A DNA stretch of 44,519 nt from Holdemanella hominis (GCF_014306155.1 NZ_JACRWH010000012.1:1-44519), one strand, 5' to 3'. Positions 33,312 through 42,303 are shown, counted from the first letter of the stretch. Notes: generated by a model from the sequence alone, not told the origin. Numbers and translations: made by a program.

Positions 33312-33623
33312 ATGGCAAAAAATACTATGAGAATTCGCTTAAAGGCGTATGAGCACAGAATCTTAGATGATAGTGCAAAGAAAATTGTCGAAGCTGCGAC
33401 AAAACACGGAGCTAAAAAGGTTGTAGGACCAGTTCCGTTACCTACAGAAAAACAGGTAGTAACAATTCTTCGTGCGGTTCACAAATACAAAGATTCACGT
33501 GAACAATTTGAAATTCGTACGCACAAGCGTTTGATTGAGATTGTTGCACCAAACAAGGAAACGATTGATTCTTTACAAAGACTTGAACTTCCTAGCGGTG
33601 TCGACATCGAAATTAAACTTTAA
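33312..33623 (+). CDS. rpsJ: 30S ribosomal protein S10
   Basis: S10 is part of the 30S head and also serves in antitermination with NusB. The 103 residues begin MAKNTMRIRLKAYEHRILD and contain GPVPLPTEK and IRTHKRLIEI, all typical. It follows AAAGGAG and is first in the operon. Its stop overlaps the Shine-Dalgarno region of rplC. Confidence 0.98.
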   Translation: MAKNTMRIRLKAYEHRILDDSAKKIVEAATKHGAKKVVGPVPLPTEKQVVTILRAVHKYKDSREQFEIRTHKRLIEIVAPNKETIDSLQRLELPSGVDIEIKL

Positions 33624-33637
33624 TGGAGGTGTCAATG

Positions 33638-34330
33638 ATGAAAGGACTATTAGGAAGAAAATTAGGAATGACACAAGTCTTCACTGAAGATGGTGTATTG
33701 ATTCCGGTAACTGTAGTTGAAGTAACACCAAACGTTGTTTTACAAAAGAAAACAGTTGAAACAGATGGTTACAACGCAGTTCAATTAGGATTTGAAGAAA
33801 TCAAAGAAAAACGCACAACTAAAGCAAACATCGGACACTGTAAAAAAGCAAATACAAGTCCAAAGCGTTTCATTAAGGAAGTGCGCGACTGTGACATGGA
33901 CGTAAACGTTGGAGATTTAGTTAACGTTGATATCTTTGCCGCAGGAGAAACAGTAGATGTAATCGGTACAAGTAAAGGTAAAGGTTACAACGGTACAATC
34001 GTTCGTAACAATGCTCACCAAGGTCCAAAGACTCACGGTGGATCTAAGAACATTCGTCACATCGGTTCATTAGCTACAAACGGTATTACTTCACGTCAAG
34101 GACGTATTATGAAGGGTACTATCATGGCTGGTCAAGAAGGTGGATATACTACTACAAATCAAAACTTGACAGTTATTAAAGTTGATACAGAAAACAACTA
34201 TATGTTAATTAAAGGTAACGTTCCTGGACCTAGAAAAGGTTGCGTAATGGTACGTACTGCTAAAACTAGCAAGGGAGATAAAGAACCTGTTACTTTAGTT
34301 GACTATACTGTAAATAAGGAGGTTCAATAA
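33638..34330 (+). CDS. rplC: 50S ribosomal protein L3
   Basis: L3 is an early-assembly protein near the peptidyl-transferase centre. MKGLLGRKLGMTQVF and the loop GHQ-type segment NNAHQGPKTHGGSKNIRHIG identify it. The frame extends to an ATG at 33623, which lies in the ribosome site TGGAGGTG. The tandem ATGs at 33635 and 33638 are the real candidates, and 33638 fits the family N-terminus and gives an eight-base spacing. Confidence 0.97.
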   Translation: MKGLLGRKLGMTQVFTEDGVLIPVTVVEVTPNVVLQKKTVETDGYNAVQLGFEEIKEKRTTKANIGHCKKANTSPKRFIKEVRDCDMDVNVGDLVNVDIFAAGETVDVIGTSKGKGYNGTIVRNNAHQGPKTHGGSKNIRHIGSLATNGITSRQGRIMKGTIMAGQEGGYTTTNQNLTVIKVDTENNYMLIKGNVPGPRKGCVMVRTAKTSKGDKEPVTLVDYTVNKEVQ

Positions 34331-34959
34331 TGGCTACTATCGACGTAATTAACCAAGCTGGTGCAGTTGTTGGTTCAATCGAATTGAACGATGCTGTTTT
34401 CGGAATTGAACCACACCAACAGGCTATGTATGATGCATTAGTGATGCAAATGGCAAGCCGTCGTCAAGGAACTGCTGACACTAAGGGTCGTAGCGAAGTT
34501 TCTGGTGGTGGACGCAAGCCTTACCGTCAAAAAGGTACGGGACGTGCTCGTCAAGGTTCTATCCGTGCTACTCAATTTAGAGGTGGTGGAACTGTATTCG
34601 GAGCTACTCCACGTAACTATGCATACCGCATTAACAAAAAAGTTCGCCGTTTAGCAGTTAAATCTGCATTGAGCGAAAAAGTTCAAGAAACAGCATTCAG
34701 CGTTTTGGATAAATTTGAAATTGCTGAACCAAAAACAAAAACATTTGTTTCAATTATTGAAGCTATCCAAGCGCCTAAGAAAACATTGTTTGTTGTTGCA
34801 GATAGCGAAGATGCAACAAACGTTTACTTATCAGCACGTAATATTGCTGGAGCTACAGTAATGTCTGCTTCTGCAATCAACACTTACGATTTAGTAAATG
34901 CAAACAAAGTTGTTATGACAAGCGCTGCCGTAAAACAAGTTGAGGAGGCATTGGCATAA
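34330..34959 (+). CDS. rplD: 50S ribosomal protein L4
   Basis: L4 lines the exit tunnel and, in many bacteria, represses its own S10 operon by binding the leader. The 209 residues include the tunnel loop GRKPYRQKGTGRARQGSIR. It overlaps the rplC stop by one base and carries AAGGAGG upstream. The structured leader before rpsJ is a candidate target. Confidence 0.97.
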   Translation: MATIDVINQAGAVVGSIELNDAVFGIEPHQQAMYDALVMQMASRRQGTADTKGRSEVSGGGRKPYRQKGTGRARQGSIRATQFRGGGTVFGATPRNYAYRINKKVRRLAVKSALSEKVQETAFSVLDKFEIAEPKTKTFVSIIEAIQAPKKTLFVVADSEDATNVYLSARNIAGATVMSASAINTYDLVNANKVVMTSAAVKQVEEALA

Positions 34960-35252
34960 TGAAAGATTACAGAGACGTAATTATCCGCCCAATCATCACT
35001 GAAGCAACTATGAAGATGATGGCTGAAGATAACAAAGTAACTTTTGAAGTAGTTAAGGGTGTTAGCAAAATTGAAATTGCTAAAGCTGTTGAAGCTGCAT
35101 TCAATGTAGAAGTTGTAAAAGTAAATACAATGAACTGCAAACCAAAAACAAAACGTGTAGGTCGTTATGTTGGAAAAACAAGCGTTGTACACAAAGCTAT
35201 TGTAAAAATTAAAGAAGGACAAACAATCGAATTGTTCGGTTCTGAAGAATAA
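34959..35252 (+). CDS. rplW: 50S ribosomal protein L23
   Basis: L23 sits at the tunnel exit and docks trigger factor and SRP. The 97 residues begin with RDVIIRPIITEATMK and end with GQTIELFGSEE. It overlaps the rplD stop by one base; TTGAGGAGG precedes it. Confidence 0.97.
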   Translation: MKDYRDVIIRPIITEATMKMMAEDNKVTFEVVKGVSKIEIAKAVEAAFNVEVVKVNTMNCKPKTKRVGRYVGKTSVVHKAIVKIKEGQTIELFGSEE

Positions 35253-35310
35253 TCAGGGAGAAGACGCTATTTCCTGAATAAATATTGCGATAAGGAGGAA
35301 AATTAAGTTT

Positions 35311-36144
35311 ATGCCAATTAAGAAGTATAAACCAATGACACCTGGACGTCGTGGAATGACAACTTTGGCTAAAGATGAAATCACAGCATCTAAACCAGAA
35401 AAAAGTTTGTTAGCTCCATTGAAATCTAAAGGTGGAAGAAACAACACAGGACGTATTACTACACGTCACCAAGGTTCTGGTCACAAAAGAACTTACCGTA
35501 TCATCGATTTCAAACGTAACAAAGACAACGTGCCTGCACGTGTTGCTACAATCGAGTACGATCCAAACCGTTCAGCAAACATTGCATTGTTAAACTATGC
35601 TGATGGTGAAAAACGTTATATCATCGCTCCAAAAGATTTGAAGGTTGGTATGACAGTTGTATCAGGAGCAGAAACAGATATCAAAATTGGTAACTGCTGC
35701 GAAATGAAAAACATGCCTGAAGGTACATTCATTCACAACGTTGAATTGAAACCTGGTAAAGGTGGACAGATGGCTCGTAGTGCTGGATGTTCAGCTCAGA
35801 TCTTAGGTATTGAAGAAAAATATGTAACTTTACGTTTAGCTTCTGGTGAAGTTCGTAAAGTATTGGCTAATTGCCGTGCTACTGTAGGTACAGTTGGTAA
35901 TGAAGATTACAGCTTAGTTAACTATGGTAAAGCAGGACGTAACCGTTGGAGAGGTATTCGCCCAACTGTTCGTGGTTCTGTAATGAACCCTAATGATCAC
36001 CCTCATGGTGGTGGTGAAGGACGTACTCCTATCGGACGTAAATCACCAATGACTCCTTGGGGTAAAAAAGCATTGGGTGTTAAAACTCGTCGTAACAAGA
36101 AGGCTAGTACAAAATTAATTGTACGTCGTCGTAATGGTAAGTAG
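35311..36144 (+). CDS. rplB: 50S ribosomal protein L2
   Basis: L2 is a core protein needed for subunit joining and peptidyl transfer. The 277 residues contain VRGSVMNPNDHPHGGGEGRT with the conserved His, and end in KKASTKLIVRRRNGK. It is separated from rplW by 58 bases, the widest gap inside the cluster, which can form a small TCAGGGA/TTCCTGA hairpin. AAGGAGG precedes the start. Confidence 0.98.
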   Translation: MPIKKYKPMTPGRRGMTTLAKDEITASKPEKSLLAPLKSKGGRNNTGRITTRHQGSGHKRTYRIIDFKRNKDNVPARVATIEYDPNRSANIALLNYADGEKRYIIAPKDLKVGMTVVSGAETDIKIGNCCEMKNMPEGTFIHNVELKPGKGGQMARSAGCSAQILGIEEKYVTLRLASGEVRKVLANCRATVGTVGNEDYSLVNYGKAGRNRWRGIRPTVRGSVMNPNDHPHGGGEGRTPIGRKSPMTPWGKKALGVKTRRNKKASTKLIVRRRNGK

Positions 36145-36162
36145 GCAAGGAGGTAAGATACA

Positions 36163-36438
36163 ATGAGTCGTAGTTTGAAAAAAGGACCTTTCTGTGATGA
36201 CCATTTGATGAAAAAGGTTGTTGCATTAAACGAAACTGAAAAAAAAGAAGTTATTAAAACTTGGAGCCGTCGTTCTACAATCTTCCCTCAATTTGTTGAA
36301 CACACATTTGCCGTTTATAACGGTAAGGAACATGTTCCTGTTTATGTAACAGAAGACATGGTTGGACACAAATTAGGTGAATTCGTTCCAACACGTAAAT
36401 ACACTGGTCATGGATCAGATGATAAGAAATCTAGATAG
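36163..36438 (+). CDS. rpsS: 30S ribosomal protein S19
   Basis: S19 forms part of the 30S head contacting the A-site finger. The 91 residues start MSRSLKKGPFCDDHLMKKV and have KTWSRRSTIFPQFV, the usual signature. AAGGAGG precedes it. Confidence 0.98.
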   Translation: MSRSLKKGPFCDDHLMKKVVALNETEKKEVIKTWSRRSTIFPQFVEHTFAVYNGKEHVPVYVTEDMVGHKLGEFVPTRKYTGHGSDDKKSR

Positions 36439-36452
36439 TAGGAGGAGAAGAA

Positions 36453-36788
36453 ATGGAAGTAAAAGCTACCGCAAAAACTCTACGTATTCAACCTCGTAAA
36501 GCAAGACTAGTCTTAGACTTGATCCGTGGAAAAGACGTAGAAGAAGCAGCTGCTATTTTGAAATTCTTACCTAACAAAGGTGGATACCTTGTTGGTAAAG
36601 TATTGCACTCAGCTGTTGCTAACGCAGTTAACAATAACGATTTGGATGAAAGCAAGTTATATGTGAAGGCTTGCTGGGCTGACGAAGGAATTACTTTGAA
36701 ACGCTTCATGCCTCGTGCGAAAGGTAGTGCGAGTGCTATTCACAAACGTACAAGCCACATTACAGTTGTAGTGGCTGAAAAAGAGTAG
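36453..36788 (+). CDS. rplV: 50S ribosomal protein L22
   Basis: L22 lines the exit tunnel. The 111 residues contain RIQPRKARLVLDLIRGK and end in KGSASAIHKRTSHITVVV, the beta-hairpin region where macrolide resistance changes map in other species. AGGAGGAG precedes it. Confidence 0.97.
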   Translation: MEVKATAKTLRIQPRKARLVLDLIRGKDVEEAAAILKFLPNKGGYLVGKVLHSAVANAVNNNDLDESKLYVKACWADEGITLKRFMPRAKGSASAIHKRTSHITVVVAEKE

Positions 36789-36798
36789 GAGGTAAGCT

Positions 36799-37611
36799 AT
36801 GGGACAGAAAGTAAGTCCAATTGGAATGCGTGTCGGAGTCATTCGTGACTGGCAATCAAGATGGTACGCTGACGATAAAGAATTCGGAACATTATTATTG
36901 GAAGATGTTAAGATTCGTGAATTGGTTGAAGCATACTACGTTAAATTATCAAACGAAGCTGTCGACAAACGTAAGGCAGACCCTCAAATCTCTCGTATCG
37001 AAATCGAACGTACTAAGGGTCGTATGACAGTTATCATCCGTACTGCACACCCTGGTGTAGTAATCGGTCAAGATGGAAAATCAATCGAAGGATTGAAAAA
37101 ACAAGTTTCAAAAATCGCTTCTGCAAAGAACGTACAAATTAACGTTGTAGAAGTTGCTAATCCTAACTTAGATGCTCGTTTAGTAGCTCGTTGGATTGCT
37201 AACGAATTGGAAGGACGTAAATCTTTCCGTGCAACTCAGAAAAAAGCTATTCAAAACACTATGCGTGCTGGTGCAAAAGGTATCAAAACTGCTGTATCTG
37301 GACGTCTTGGTGGAGCTGATATGGCACGTACTGAAGGATATTCAGAAGGAGTTGTTCCTTTACATACACTTCGTAGTGATATTGACTATGCTTGGGAAGA
37401 AGCGGCGACTCAATATGGTCGTTTAGGTGTAAAAGTTTGGATCTGCCGTGGTGAAGTATTACCTGGTGAAATGGTTAAAGAACCAGAAGCTCCAAAACAA
37501 CGCCCAATGCGTAAAGGAAAAGGACGTCGTCGTCCAGATGCTCGTTCAAACCGTGCCCCTAAAGATGCTGCTAAAGCTGCAGCACCTGCAGAAAAAGGAG
37601 GTAACGAATAA
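36799..37611 (+). CDS. rpsC: 30S ribosomal protein S3
   Basis: S3 lies at the mRNA entry and carries a KH domain (VIIRTAHPGVVIGQDGKSIE, about 76-95). The protein is 270 residues, longer than the usual 210-220, because of a basic Lys/Arg/Ala/Pro-rich tail after position 225. TAGGAGGT precedes the start, and its stop overlaps rplP. Confidence 0.97.
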   Translation: MGQKVSPIGMRVGVIRDWQSRWYADDKEFGTLLLEDVKIRELVEAYYVKLSNEAVDKRKADPQISRIEIERTKGRMTVIIRTAHPGVVIGQDGKSIEGLKKQVSKIASAKNVQINVVEVANPNLDARLVARWIANELEGRKSFRATQKKAIQNTMRAGAKGIKTAVSGRLGGADMARTEGYSEGVVPLHTLRSDIDYAWEEAATQYGRLGVKVWICRGEVLPGEMVKEPEAPKQRPMRKGKGRRRPDARSNRAPKDAAKAAAPAEKGGNE

Positions 37612-38027
37612 TGTTAATGCCTAAACGTACAAAGTATCGTCGTCCTCACCGTTTGAGCTACGAAGGTCGTTCAAAAGCAGGTCGTACTATTGACTTTGGT
37701 GAATATGGATTGGTTGCTGAATCAGGAAACTATGTAAGTAACCGTCAAATTGAAGCAGCTCGTATTGCTATGACACGTTATATGAAACGTGGAGGAAATG
37801 TTTGGATTCGTATTTTCCCTCACATGGCGCGTACTAAAAAGCCTCTAGAGGTTCGTATGGGTTCTGGTAAAGGTGCTCCTGAAGGATGGGTAGCAGTAGT
37901 TCAACCGGGACGTGTAATGTTCGAAGTTGGTGGAGTAAGTGAAGAAGTAGCTCGTGAAGCTTTACGTCTTGCTGCTCACAAATTACCAGTTAAGACTCGT
38001 TTTGCTAGAAAAGGAGAAGTGAAGTAA
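37611..38027 (+). CDS. rplP: 50S ribosomal protein L16
   Basis: L16 organises the A-site tRNA region of the 50S. The 138 residues start MLMPKRTKYRRPHR, as in the family, and contain RMGSGKGAPEGWVAVV. It overlaps rpsC by one base and uses AAGGAGGT within the rpsC tail. Confidence 0.98.
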   Translation: MLMPKRTKYRRPHRLSYEGRSKAGRTIDFGEYGLVAESGNYVSNRQIEAARIAMTRYMKRGGNVWIRIFPHMARTKKPLEVRMGSGKGAPEGWVAVVQPGRVMFEVGGVSEEVAREALRLAAHKLPVKTRFARKGEVK

Positions 38028-38227
38028 TGTTAGCTAAAGAAATCCGCGAAAAAACAAATGAAGAGCTTCTTCAGGAAATCGATACGCTTAAAGATGAACT
38101 TTTTAACCTTCGTTTCCAGCAAGCCACAGGACAGTTAGAAAATACAGCTCGTTTAAAAACTGTAAAGAAAACAATTGCTCGTATTAAAACTGTATTGACA
38201 GAGCGTGAAAACGCTGGCCAAGAGTAG
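38027..38227 (+). CDS. rpmC: 50S ribosomal protein L29
   Basis: L29 is a small helical protein by the tunnel exit. The 66 residues include LFNLRFQQATGQLENTARLK, the family signature. It overlaps the rplP stop by one base. Confidence 0.97.
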   Translation: MLAKEIREKTNEELLQEIDTLKDELFNLRFQQATGQLENTARLKTVKKTIARIKTVLTERENAGQE

Positions 38228-38240
38228 GGAGGACGTATCT

Positions 38241-38498
38241 ATGGAAAGAAACGCTCGTAAAGTATACCGTGGTACAGTTGTGTCTGATAAAATGGACAAA
38301 ACTATCACAGTTATGGTAGAAACTAAAAAAACACACCCATTATATGGAAAACGTGTTAAATATTCTAAGAAATTTAAAGCTCACGATGAAAACAACGAAG
38401 CACGTATCGGAGATAAAGTAGTAATTATGGAAACTCGTCCATTATCTGCTACAAAACGTTTCCGTTTAGTTGAAATCGTTGAAAAGGCTCGTGGTTAA
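38241..38498 (+). CDS. rpsQ: 30S ribosomal protein S17
   Basis: S17 is an early 16S rRNA binder with an OB fold. The frame is open from 38205, inside rpmC, but GGGAGGA (38227-38233) places the start at the ATG at 38241, beginning MERNARKVYRGTVVSDKMDK, the normal N-terminus, with 85 residues. KRFRLVEIVEKAR ends it. Confidence 0.97.
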   Translation: MERNARKVYRGTVVSDKMDKTITVMVETKKTHPLYGKRVKYSKKFKAHDENNEARIGDKVVIMETRPLSATKRFRLVEIVEKARG

Positions 38499-38516
38499 TA
38501 CTAGGAGGAGAAAGCA

Positions 38517-38885
38517 ATGATTCAAAACGAAAGTCGTATGCGCGTTGCTGACAACACTGGAGCTAAAGAAGTTTTAGTTATCCGTTGTTTAGGCGGTAGC
38601 GTAAGAAAATTTGCAAACATCGGTGATGTCGTTGTATGTGCTGTTAAACAGGCTACTCCTGGTGGATCCGTAAAAAAAGGTGATGTAGTTAAAGCCGTAA
38701 TCGTACGTACACGTCGTGGTGTTCGTCGTGAAAACGGAACTTACATCAAATTTGATGATAACGCATGTGTAATCATTAAAGATGACAAGACGCCAAAGGG
38801 AACTCGTATCTTCGGTCCAGTTGCTCGTGAATTACGTGATAAAGACTTCATGAAGATCGTATCTCTTGCGCCAGAAGTATTATAG
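38517..38885 (+). CDS. rplN: 50S ribosomal protein L14
   Basis: L14 makes an intersubunit bridge. The 122 residues start MIQNESRMRVADNTGAKEVL and have the GGSVRKFANIGD and RRGVRRENGTYIKFDDNA segments. AGGAGGAG precedes it. Confidence 0.98.
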   Translation: MIQNESRMRVADNTGAKEVLVIRCLGGSVRKFANIGDVVVCAVKQATPGGSVKKGDVVKAVIVRTRRGVRRENGTYIKFDDNACVIIKDDKTPKGTRIFGPVARELRDKDFMKIVSLAPEVL

Positions 38886-38898
38886 GAGGTGTGTCTAA

Positions 38899-39219
38899 GT
38901 GAGAATTAAAAAAGGTGATAAAGTAAAAGTTATTACAGGTGCTTACAAAGGCACAATCGGTGAAGTAAAAGCTGTATTCCCTAAGGAAGACAGAGTTGTC
39001 GTTGAAGGTGTTAACATGGTAAAAAAACACTTGAAACCAACTCAAGCAAATCCAGAAGGTGGAATTGTTGAAAAAGAAGCTAAAATCCACGTTTCAAATG
39101 TAATGCTTTATGATGAAAAAGCAAAAGTTGCTAGCCGTATTACAACAAAAGTTGAAGTTGTAGATGGTAAAAATGTAAAAACACGCGTCTTCAAAAAGAG
39201 CGGTAACGAAGTGAAGTAG
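38899..39219 (+). CDS. rplX: 50S ribosomal protein L24, GTG start
   Basis: L24 starts 50S assembly. The 106 residues begin RIKKGDKVKVITGAYKGTIG, a KOW motif, and have HLKPTQANPEGGIVEKE. The start codon is GTG, the only one I find in the ribosomal cluster; AGGAGGTG is 13 bases before it, and no ATG fits the family start. Confidence 0.96.
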   Translation: MRIKKGDKVKVITGAYKGTIGEVKAVFPKEDRVVVEGVNMVKKHLKPTQANPEGGIVEKEAKIHVSNVMLYDEKAKVASRITTKVEVVDGKNVKTRVFKKSGNEVK

Positions 39220-39230
39220 GAGGGTAGAAG

Positions 39231-39770
39231 ATGAATCGTTTACAAGAAAAATATAAAAACGTAGTTGTCCCTCAAATGATGAAAGATTTCGAATACAAAT
39301 CTGTCATGGAAGTACCTCACGTTGAAAAAGTAGTTATTAATATTGGTGTAGGTGATGCTATCACTAACGCTAAATTATTAGACGAAGCTGTTGAAGAATT
39401 AACAGCTATTACTGGTCAAGCTCCAGTTGTAACAAAGGCTAAAAAATCAATTGCGAACTTCAAATTACGTGAAGGTATGCCAATTGGATGTAAAGTTACT
39501 TTACGTAAAGAAAAAATGTATGAATTCTTAGATAAGCTATTCAACATTTCATTACCTCGTGTACGTGACTTCCGTGGAGTTAGCGATACTAGCTTCGATG
39601 GTCGTGGAAACTATACATTAGGTATTAAAGAACAAATCATTTTCCCTGAAATTGATTTCGATAAAGTAGACCGTACTCGTGGTATGGACATCGTAATCGT
39701 TACATCAGCGAAAACAAACGAAGAAGCAAAGGCATTATTAACTCAAATGGGTATGCCTTTCAAAAAGTAG
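39231..39770 (+). CDS. rplE: 50S ribosomal protein L5
   Basis: L5 binds 5S rRNA in the central protuberance. The 179 residues contain KVVINIGVGDAITNAK, the ITGQAPVVTKAKKSIANFKL region and LPRVRDFRGVSDTSFDGRGN. AGGAGGG precedes the start. Confidence 0.98.
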   Translation: MNRLQEKYKNVVVPQMMKDFEYKSVMEVPHVEKVVINIGVGDAITNAKLLDEAVEELTAITGQAPVVTKAKKSIANFKLREGMPIGCKVTLRKEKMYEFLDKLFNISLPRVRDFRGVSDTSFDGRGNYTLGIKEQIIFPEIDFDKVDRTRGMDIVIVTSAKTNEEAKALLTQMGMPFKK

Positions 39771-39783
39771 GAGGAGCTTTTAA

Positions 39784-39969
39784 ATGGCAAAGAAATCAAT
39801 GATTAACAAACAACAGCGTCCTCAAAAATTTAAAGTTCGTGAGTACACTCGTTGTGAACGTTGTGGTCGTCCACACTCTGTATTAAGAAAGTACAAATTA
39901 TGTCGTATTTGCTTCCGTGAATTGGCTTACAAAGGTCAAATTCCTGGAGTTAAAAAGGCTAGTTGGTAA
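39784..39969 (+). CDS. rpsN: 30S ribosomal protein S14, zinc type
   Basis: This is the 61-residue zinc-binding form of S14 (type Z). Its zinc ligands are Cys24 and Cys27 in CERCGRPHSV, and Cys40 and Cys43 in CRICFREL. AGGAGG precedes it. Confidence 0.98.
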   Translation: MAKKSMINKQQRPQKFKVREYTRCERCGRPHSVLRKYKLCRICFRELAYKGQIPGVKKASW

Positions 39970-39984
39970 GGAGGTATATTGCAT

Positions 39985-40380
39985 ATGATTATGACTGATC
40001 CTATTGCGGATATGCTGACTAGAATCCGCAATGCTTTGCAACAAAAGCATGCCTCTGTCAGTATGCCAGCGAGCAATGAAAAGAAAGCAATTGCTCAAAT
40101 TTTGAAAAACGAAGGTTTCATCGTAGACTTCAACGTTGAAGGCGATGTTAAGAAAACTTTGAATATCGAATTGAAATACGGACCTAACAATGAAAAAGTT
40201 ATCAGCGGTTTACGTCGTATTTCTAAACCTGGTCTTCGTGTTTATGCTAAGGTTGAAAACTTACCTAGCGTATTAAACGGATTAGGTATCGCAATCATTT
40301 CTACAAGCAATGGAATGATGACTGACAAAGAAGCAAGAAAGAACCACTTAGGTGGAGAAGTTATTGCTTACGTTTGGTAA
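39985..40380 (+). CDS. rpsH: 30S ribosomal protein S8
   Basis: S8 binds the central domain of 16S rRNA and represses the spc operon in some bacteria. The frame opens with a TTG at 39979, but AAGGAGGT and the family N-terminus (MIMTDPIADMLTRIRNA) favour the ATG at 39985, giving 131 residues. ISTSNGMMTDKEARKNHLGG near the C-terminus is characteristic. Confidence 0.97.
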   Translation: MIMTDPIADMLTRIRNALQQKHASVSMPASNEKKAIAQILKNEGFIVDFNVEGDVKKTLNIELKYGPNNEKVISGLRRISKPGLRVYAKVENLPSVLNGLGIAIISTSNGMMTDKEARKNHLGGEVIAYVW

Positions 40381-40405
40381 TAAATATATAGGAGGATAAA
40401 ACGTA

Positions 40406-40951
40406 ATGTCACGTATCGGGAATAAACTGATTACCGTTCCTGCAGGAGTTACTATTGAAGTAGCTGCTGGGAATGAGGTGACTGTTAAAGGACCTAAGGG
40501 TTCTTTAACACGTACATTCTCTTCTTTGATGGAAATCCACGTAGAAGATAATGTTGTCACTGTAAAACGTCCAAATGACGAAAAACACACAAAACAATTA
40601 CACGGAACAACTCGTGCTTTGTTATACAACATGGTAGTTGGTGTATCTGAAGGATTCACTAAAGACTTAGAATTAGTTGGTATCGGATTCCGTACAGCAA
40701 TGAAAGGAAACGTATTAACTTTAAACGTTGGATATTCTCACCAAGTTGAGATGCCAGTTAAAGAAGGCTTAGAAGTAACTTGTCCAACTGCTACAACTAT
40801 CAAAGTTGCAGGTATCGATAAACAAGAAGTTGGTGAATTTGCAGCAAATATTCGTGCTGTTCGTAGACCAGAACCTTACAAAGGAAAAGGTATTCGCTAT
40901 GTTGGTGAAATCATCCGTCGTAAGGAAGGTAAAACAGCAGGTAAGAAATAG
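40406..40951 (+). CDS. rplF: 50S ribosomal protein L6
   Basis: L6 lies at the base of the L7/L12 stalk. The 181 residues start MSRIGNKLITVPAGVTI and end with the EPYKGKGIRYVGEIIRRKEG signature. AGGAGGA precedes the start at a somewhat longer spacing. Confidence 0.98.
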   Translation: MSRIGNKLITVPAGVTIEVAAGNEVTVKGPKGSLTRTFSSLMEIHVEDNVVTVKRPNDEKHTKQLHGTTRALLYNMVVGVSEGFTKDLELVGIGFRTAMKGNVLTLNVGYSHQVEMPVKEGLEVTCPTATTIKVAGIDKQEVGEFAANIRAVRRPEPYKGKGIRYVGEIIRRKEGKTAGKK

Positions 40952-40972
40952 TAGTGGGAAAGGAGATCAAAA

Positions 40973-41329
40973 ATGTTTACTAAAGTATCACGTAATGAAA
41001 CTCGTGTACGTCGTCACAAACGTGTACGTACAAAAATTAGCGGAACTCCAGAATGCCCACGTTTATGCGTATTCAGAAGTAACGCACATATCCATGTTCA
41101 AATCATTGATGATGTTAACCAAAACACATTGGTCAGTGCTTCAAGTGTTGACATGAAATTAGAAAATGGTGGAAACGTGGAAGCAGCTCGTTTGGTAGGA
41201 ACTGAAATTGCTAAGCGCGCACTAGAAAAGAATATTAAAGAGGTTGTATTTGACCGTGGTGGATATGTTTACGCTGGTCGTGTACAAGCTTTAGCAGAAG
41301 CAGCTCGTGAAGCTGGCTTGGAATTTTAG
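40973..41329 (+). CDS. rplR: 50S ribosomal protein L18
   Basis: L18 binds 5S rRNA with L5. The 118 residues contain RHKRVRTKISGTPECPRLCV and end VQALAEAAREAGLEF, both typical. AAAGGAG precedes it. Confidence 0.97.
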   Translation: MFTKVSRNETRVRRHKRVRTKISGTPECPRLCVFRSNAHIHVQIIDDVNQNTLVSASSVDMKLENGGNVEAARLVGTEIAKRALEKNIKEVVFDRGGYVYAGRVQALAEAAREAGLEF

Positions 41330-41340
41330 GAGGTCGCACA

Positions 41341-41850
41341 ATGGCAATGGATAGAAAACCAAAAAGAGACCAAAAAGAATTTGAAGAACAAGTAATCTCA
41401 ATCAACCGTGTAACTAAGGTAGTTAAAGGTGGACGTCGTTTCCGTTTTGCTGCGTTAGTTGTAGTTGGAGATCGTAAAGGCCGTGTAGGTATTGGTACAG
41501 GAAAAGCTAACGAAGTTCCTGATGCAATCAAAAAAGCCGTTGAAGATGCTAAGAAAAACATCTTCACAGTACCAGTAATCGGTACAACAATCCCTCACGA
41601 AATCACTGGTAGATATGGTGCAGGATCTGTATACATGCGTCCAGCTATCGAAGGTACTGGTGTTATCGCTGGTGGTGCAACTCGTGCAATCCTTGAACTT
41701 GCAGGTATCTCTGATATCTTAACTAAATGTTTAGGATCACGTACAAAAATCAACGTTGTTCGTGCAACAGTTGATGCATTACAGAACTTAAGAACTGTAG
41801 AAAGCGTTGCTGCGCTTCGTGGTAAGAAGCCAGAAGAAATTCGCGGGTAA
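41341..41850 (+). CDS. rpsE: 30S ribosomal protein S5
   Basis: S5 lies at the mRNA entry and affects fidelity. The 169 residues contain VKGGRRFRFAALVVVGDRKG and the GRYGAGSVYMRPAIEGTGVI segment. The next gene, 15 bases on, is rplO. The rpmD gene (L30), which normally lies between, is missing. Confidence 0.98.
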   Translation: MAMDRKPKRDQKEFEEQVISINRVTKVVKGGRRFRFAALVVVGDRKGRVGIGTGKANEVPDAIKKAVEDAKKNIFTVPVIGTTIPHEITGRYGAGSVYMRPAIEGTGVIAGGATRAILELAGISDILTKCLGSRTKINVVRATVDALQNLRTVESVAALRGKKPEEIRG

Positions 41851-41865
41851 TAGGAGGTAAATCAG

Positions 41866-42303
41866 ATGAAATTACATACAATGAATTTAGCCGAAACTCG
41901 CACAGAACGTAACCGTGTTGGTCGTGGACCTGGAAGCGGGAACGGGAAAACTAGCGGTCGTGGACAAAAAGGTCAAAAATCAAGATCAGGTGGAGGAGTT
42001 CGCTTAGGTTTTGAAGGTGGTCAAACACCATTAGCAAGACGTTTACCAAAACGTGGATTCACTAACTTCAACCGTAAAGAATATGCTATCGTTAACGTTG
42101 AAACATTAAATCGTTTCGAAGATGGAGCAACTGTTAATGCAGCAGCTTTAATTGAAGCTGGTATTATTAATAAAGAACTTTCTGGACTTAAAGTTTTAGG
42201 TAACGGTGAGTTAACTAAAAAATTAACTGTTGAAGCAGTTAAGTTCTCTAAGTCAGCTAAAGAAGCAATTGAAAAAGCAGGCGGAAAAGTAGAGGTTCTA
42301 TAA
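41866..42303 (+). CDS. rplO: 50S ribosomal protein L15
   Basis: L15 is a late-assembly protein in the 50S interior. The 145 residues include RNRVGRGPGSGNGKTSGRGQ and LARRLPKRGF. TAGGAGGT precedes the start. Its 3' end carries the ribosome site of secY. Confidence 0.98.
   Translation: MKLHTMNLAETRTERNRVGRGPGSGNGKTSGRGQKGQKSRSGGGVRLGFEGGQTPLARRLPKRGFTNFNRKEYAIVNVETLNRFEDGATVNAAALIEAGIINKELSGLKVLGNGELTKKLTVEAVKFSKSAKEAIEKAGGKVEVL

Noticed and set aside
40806..41156. Plus-strand ORF overlapping the end of rplF and the start of rplR
   Set aside because: It is in another frame of two conserved ribosomal genes and is explained by their codon use; no ribosome site.
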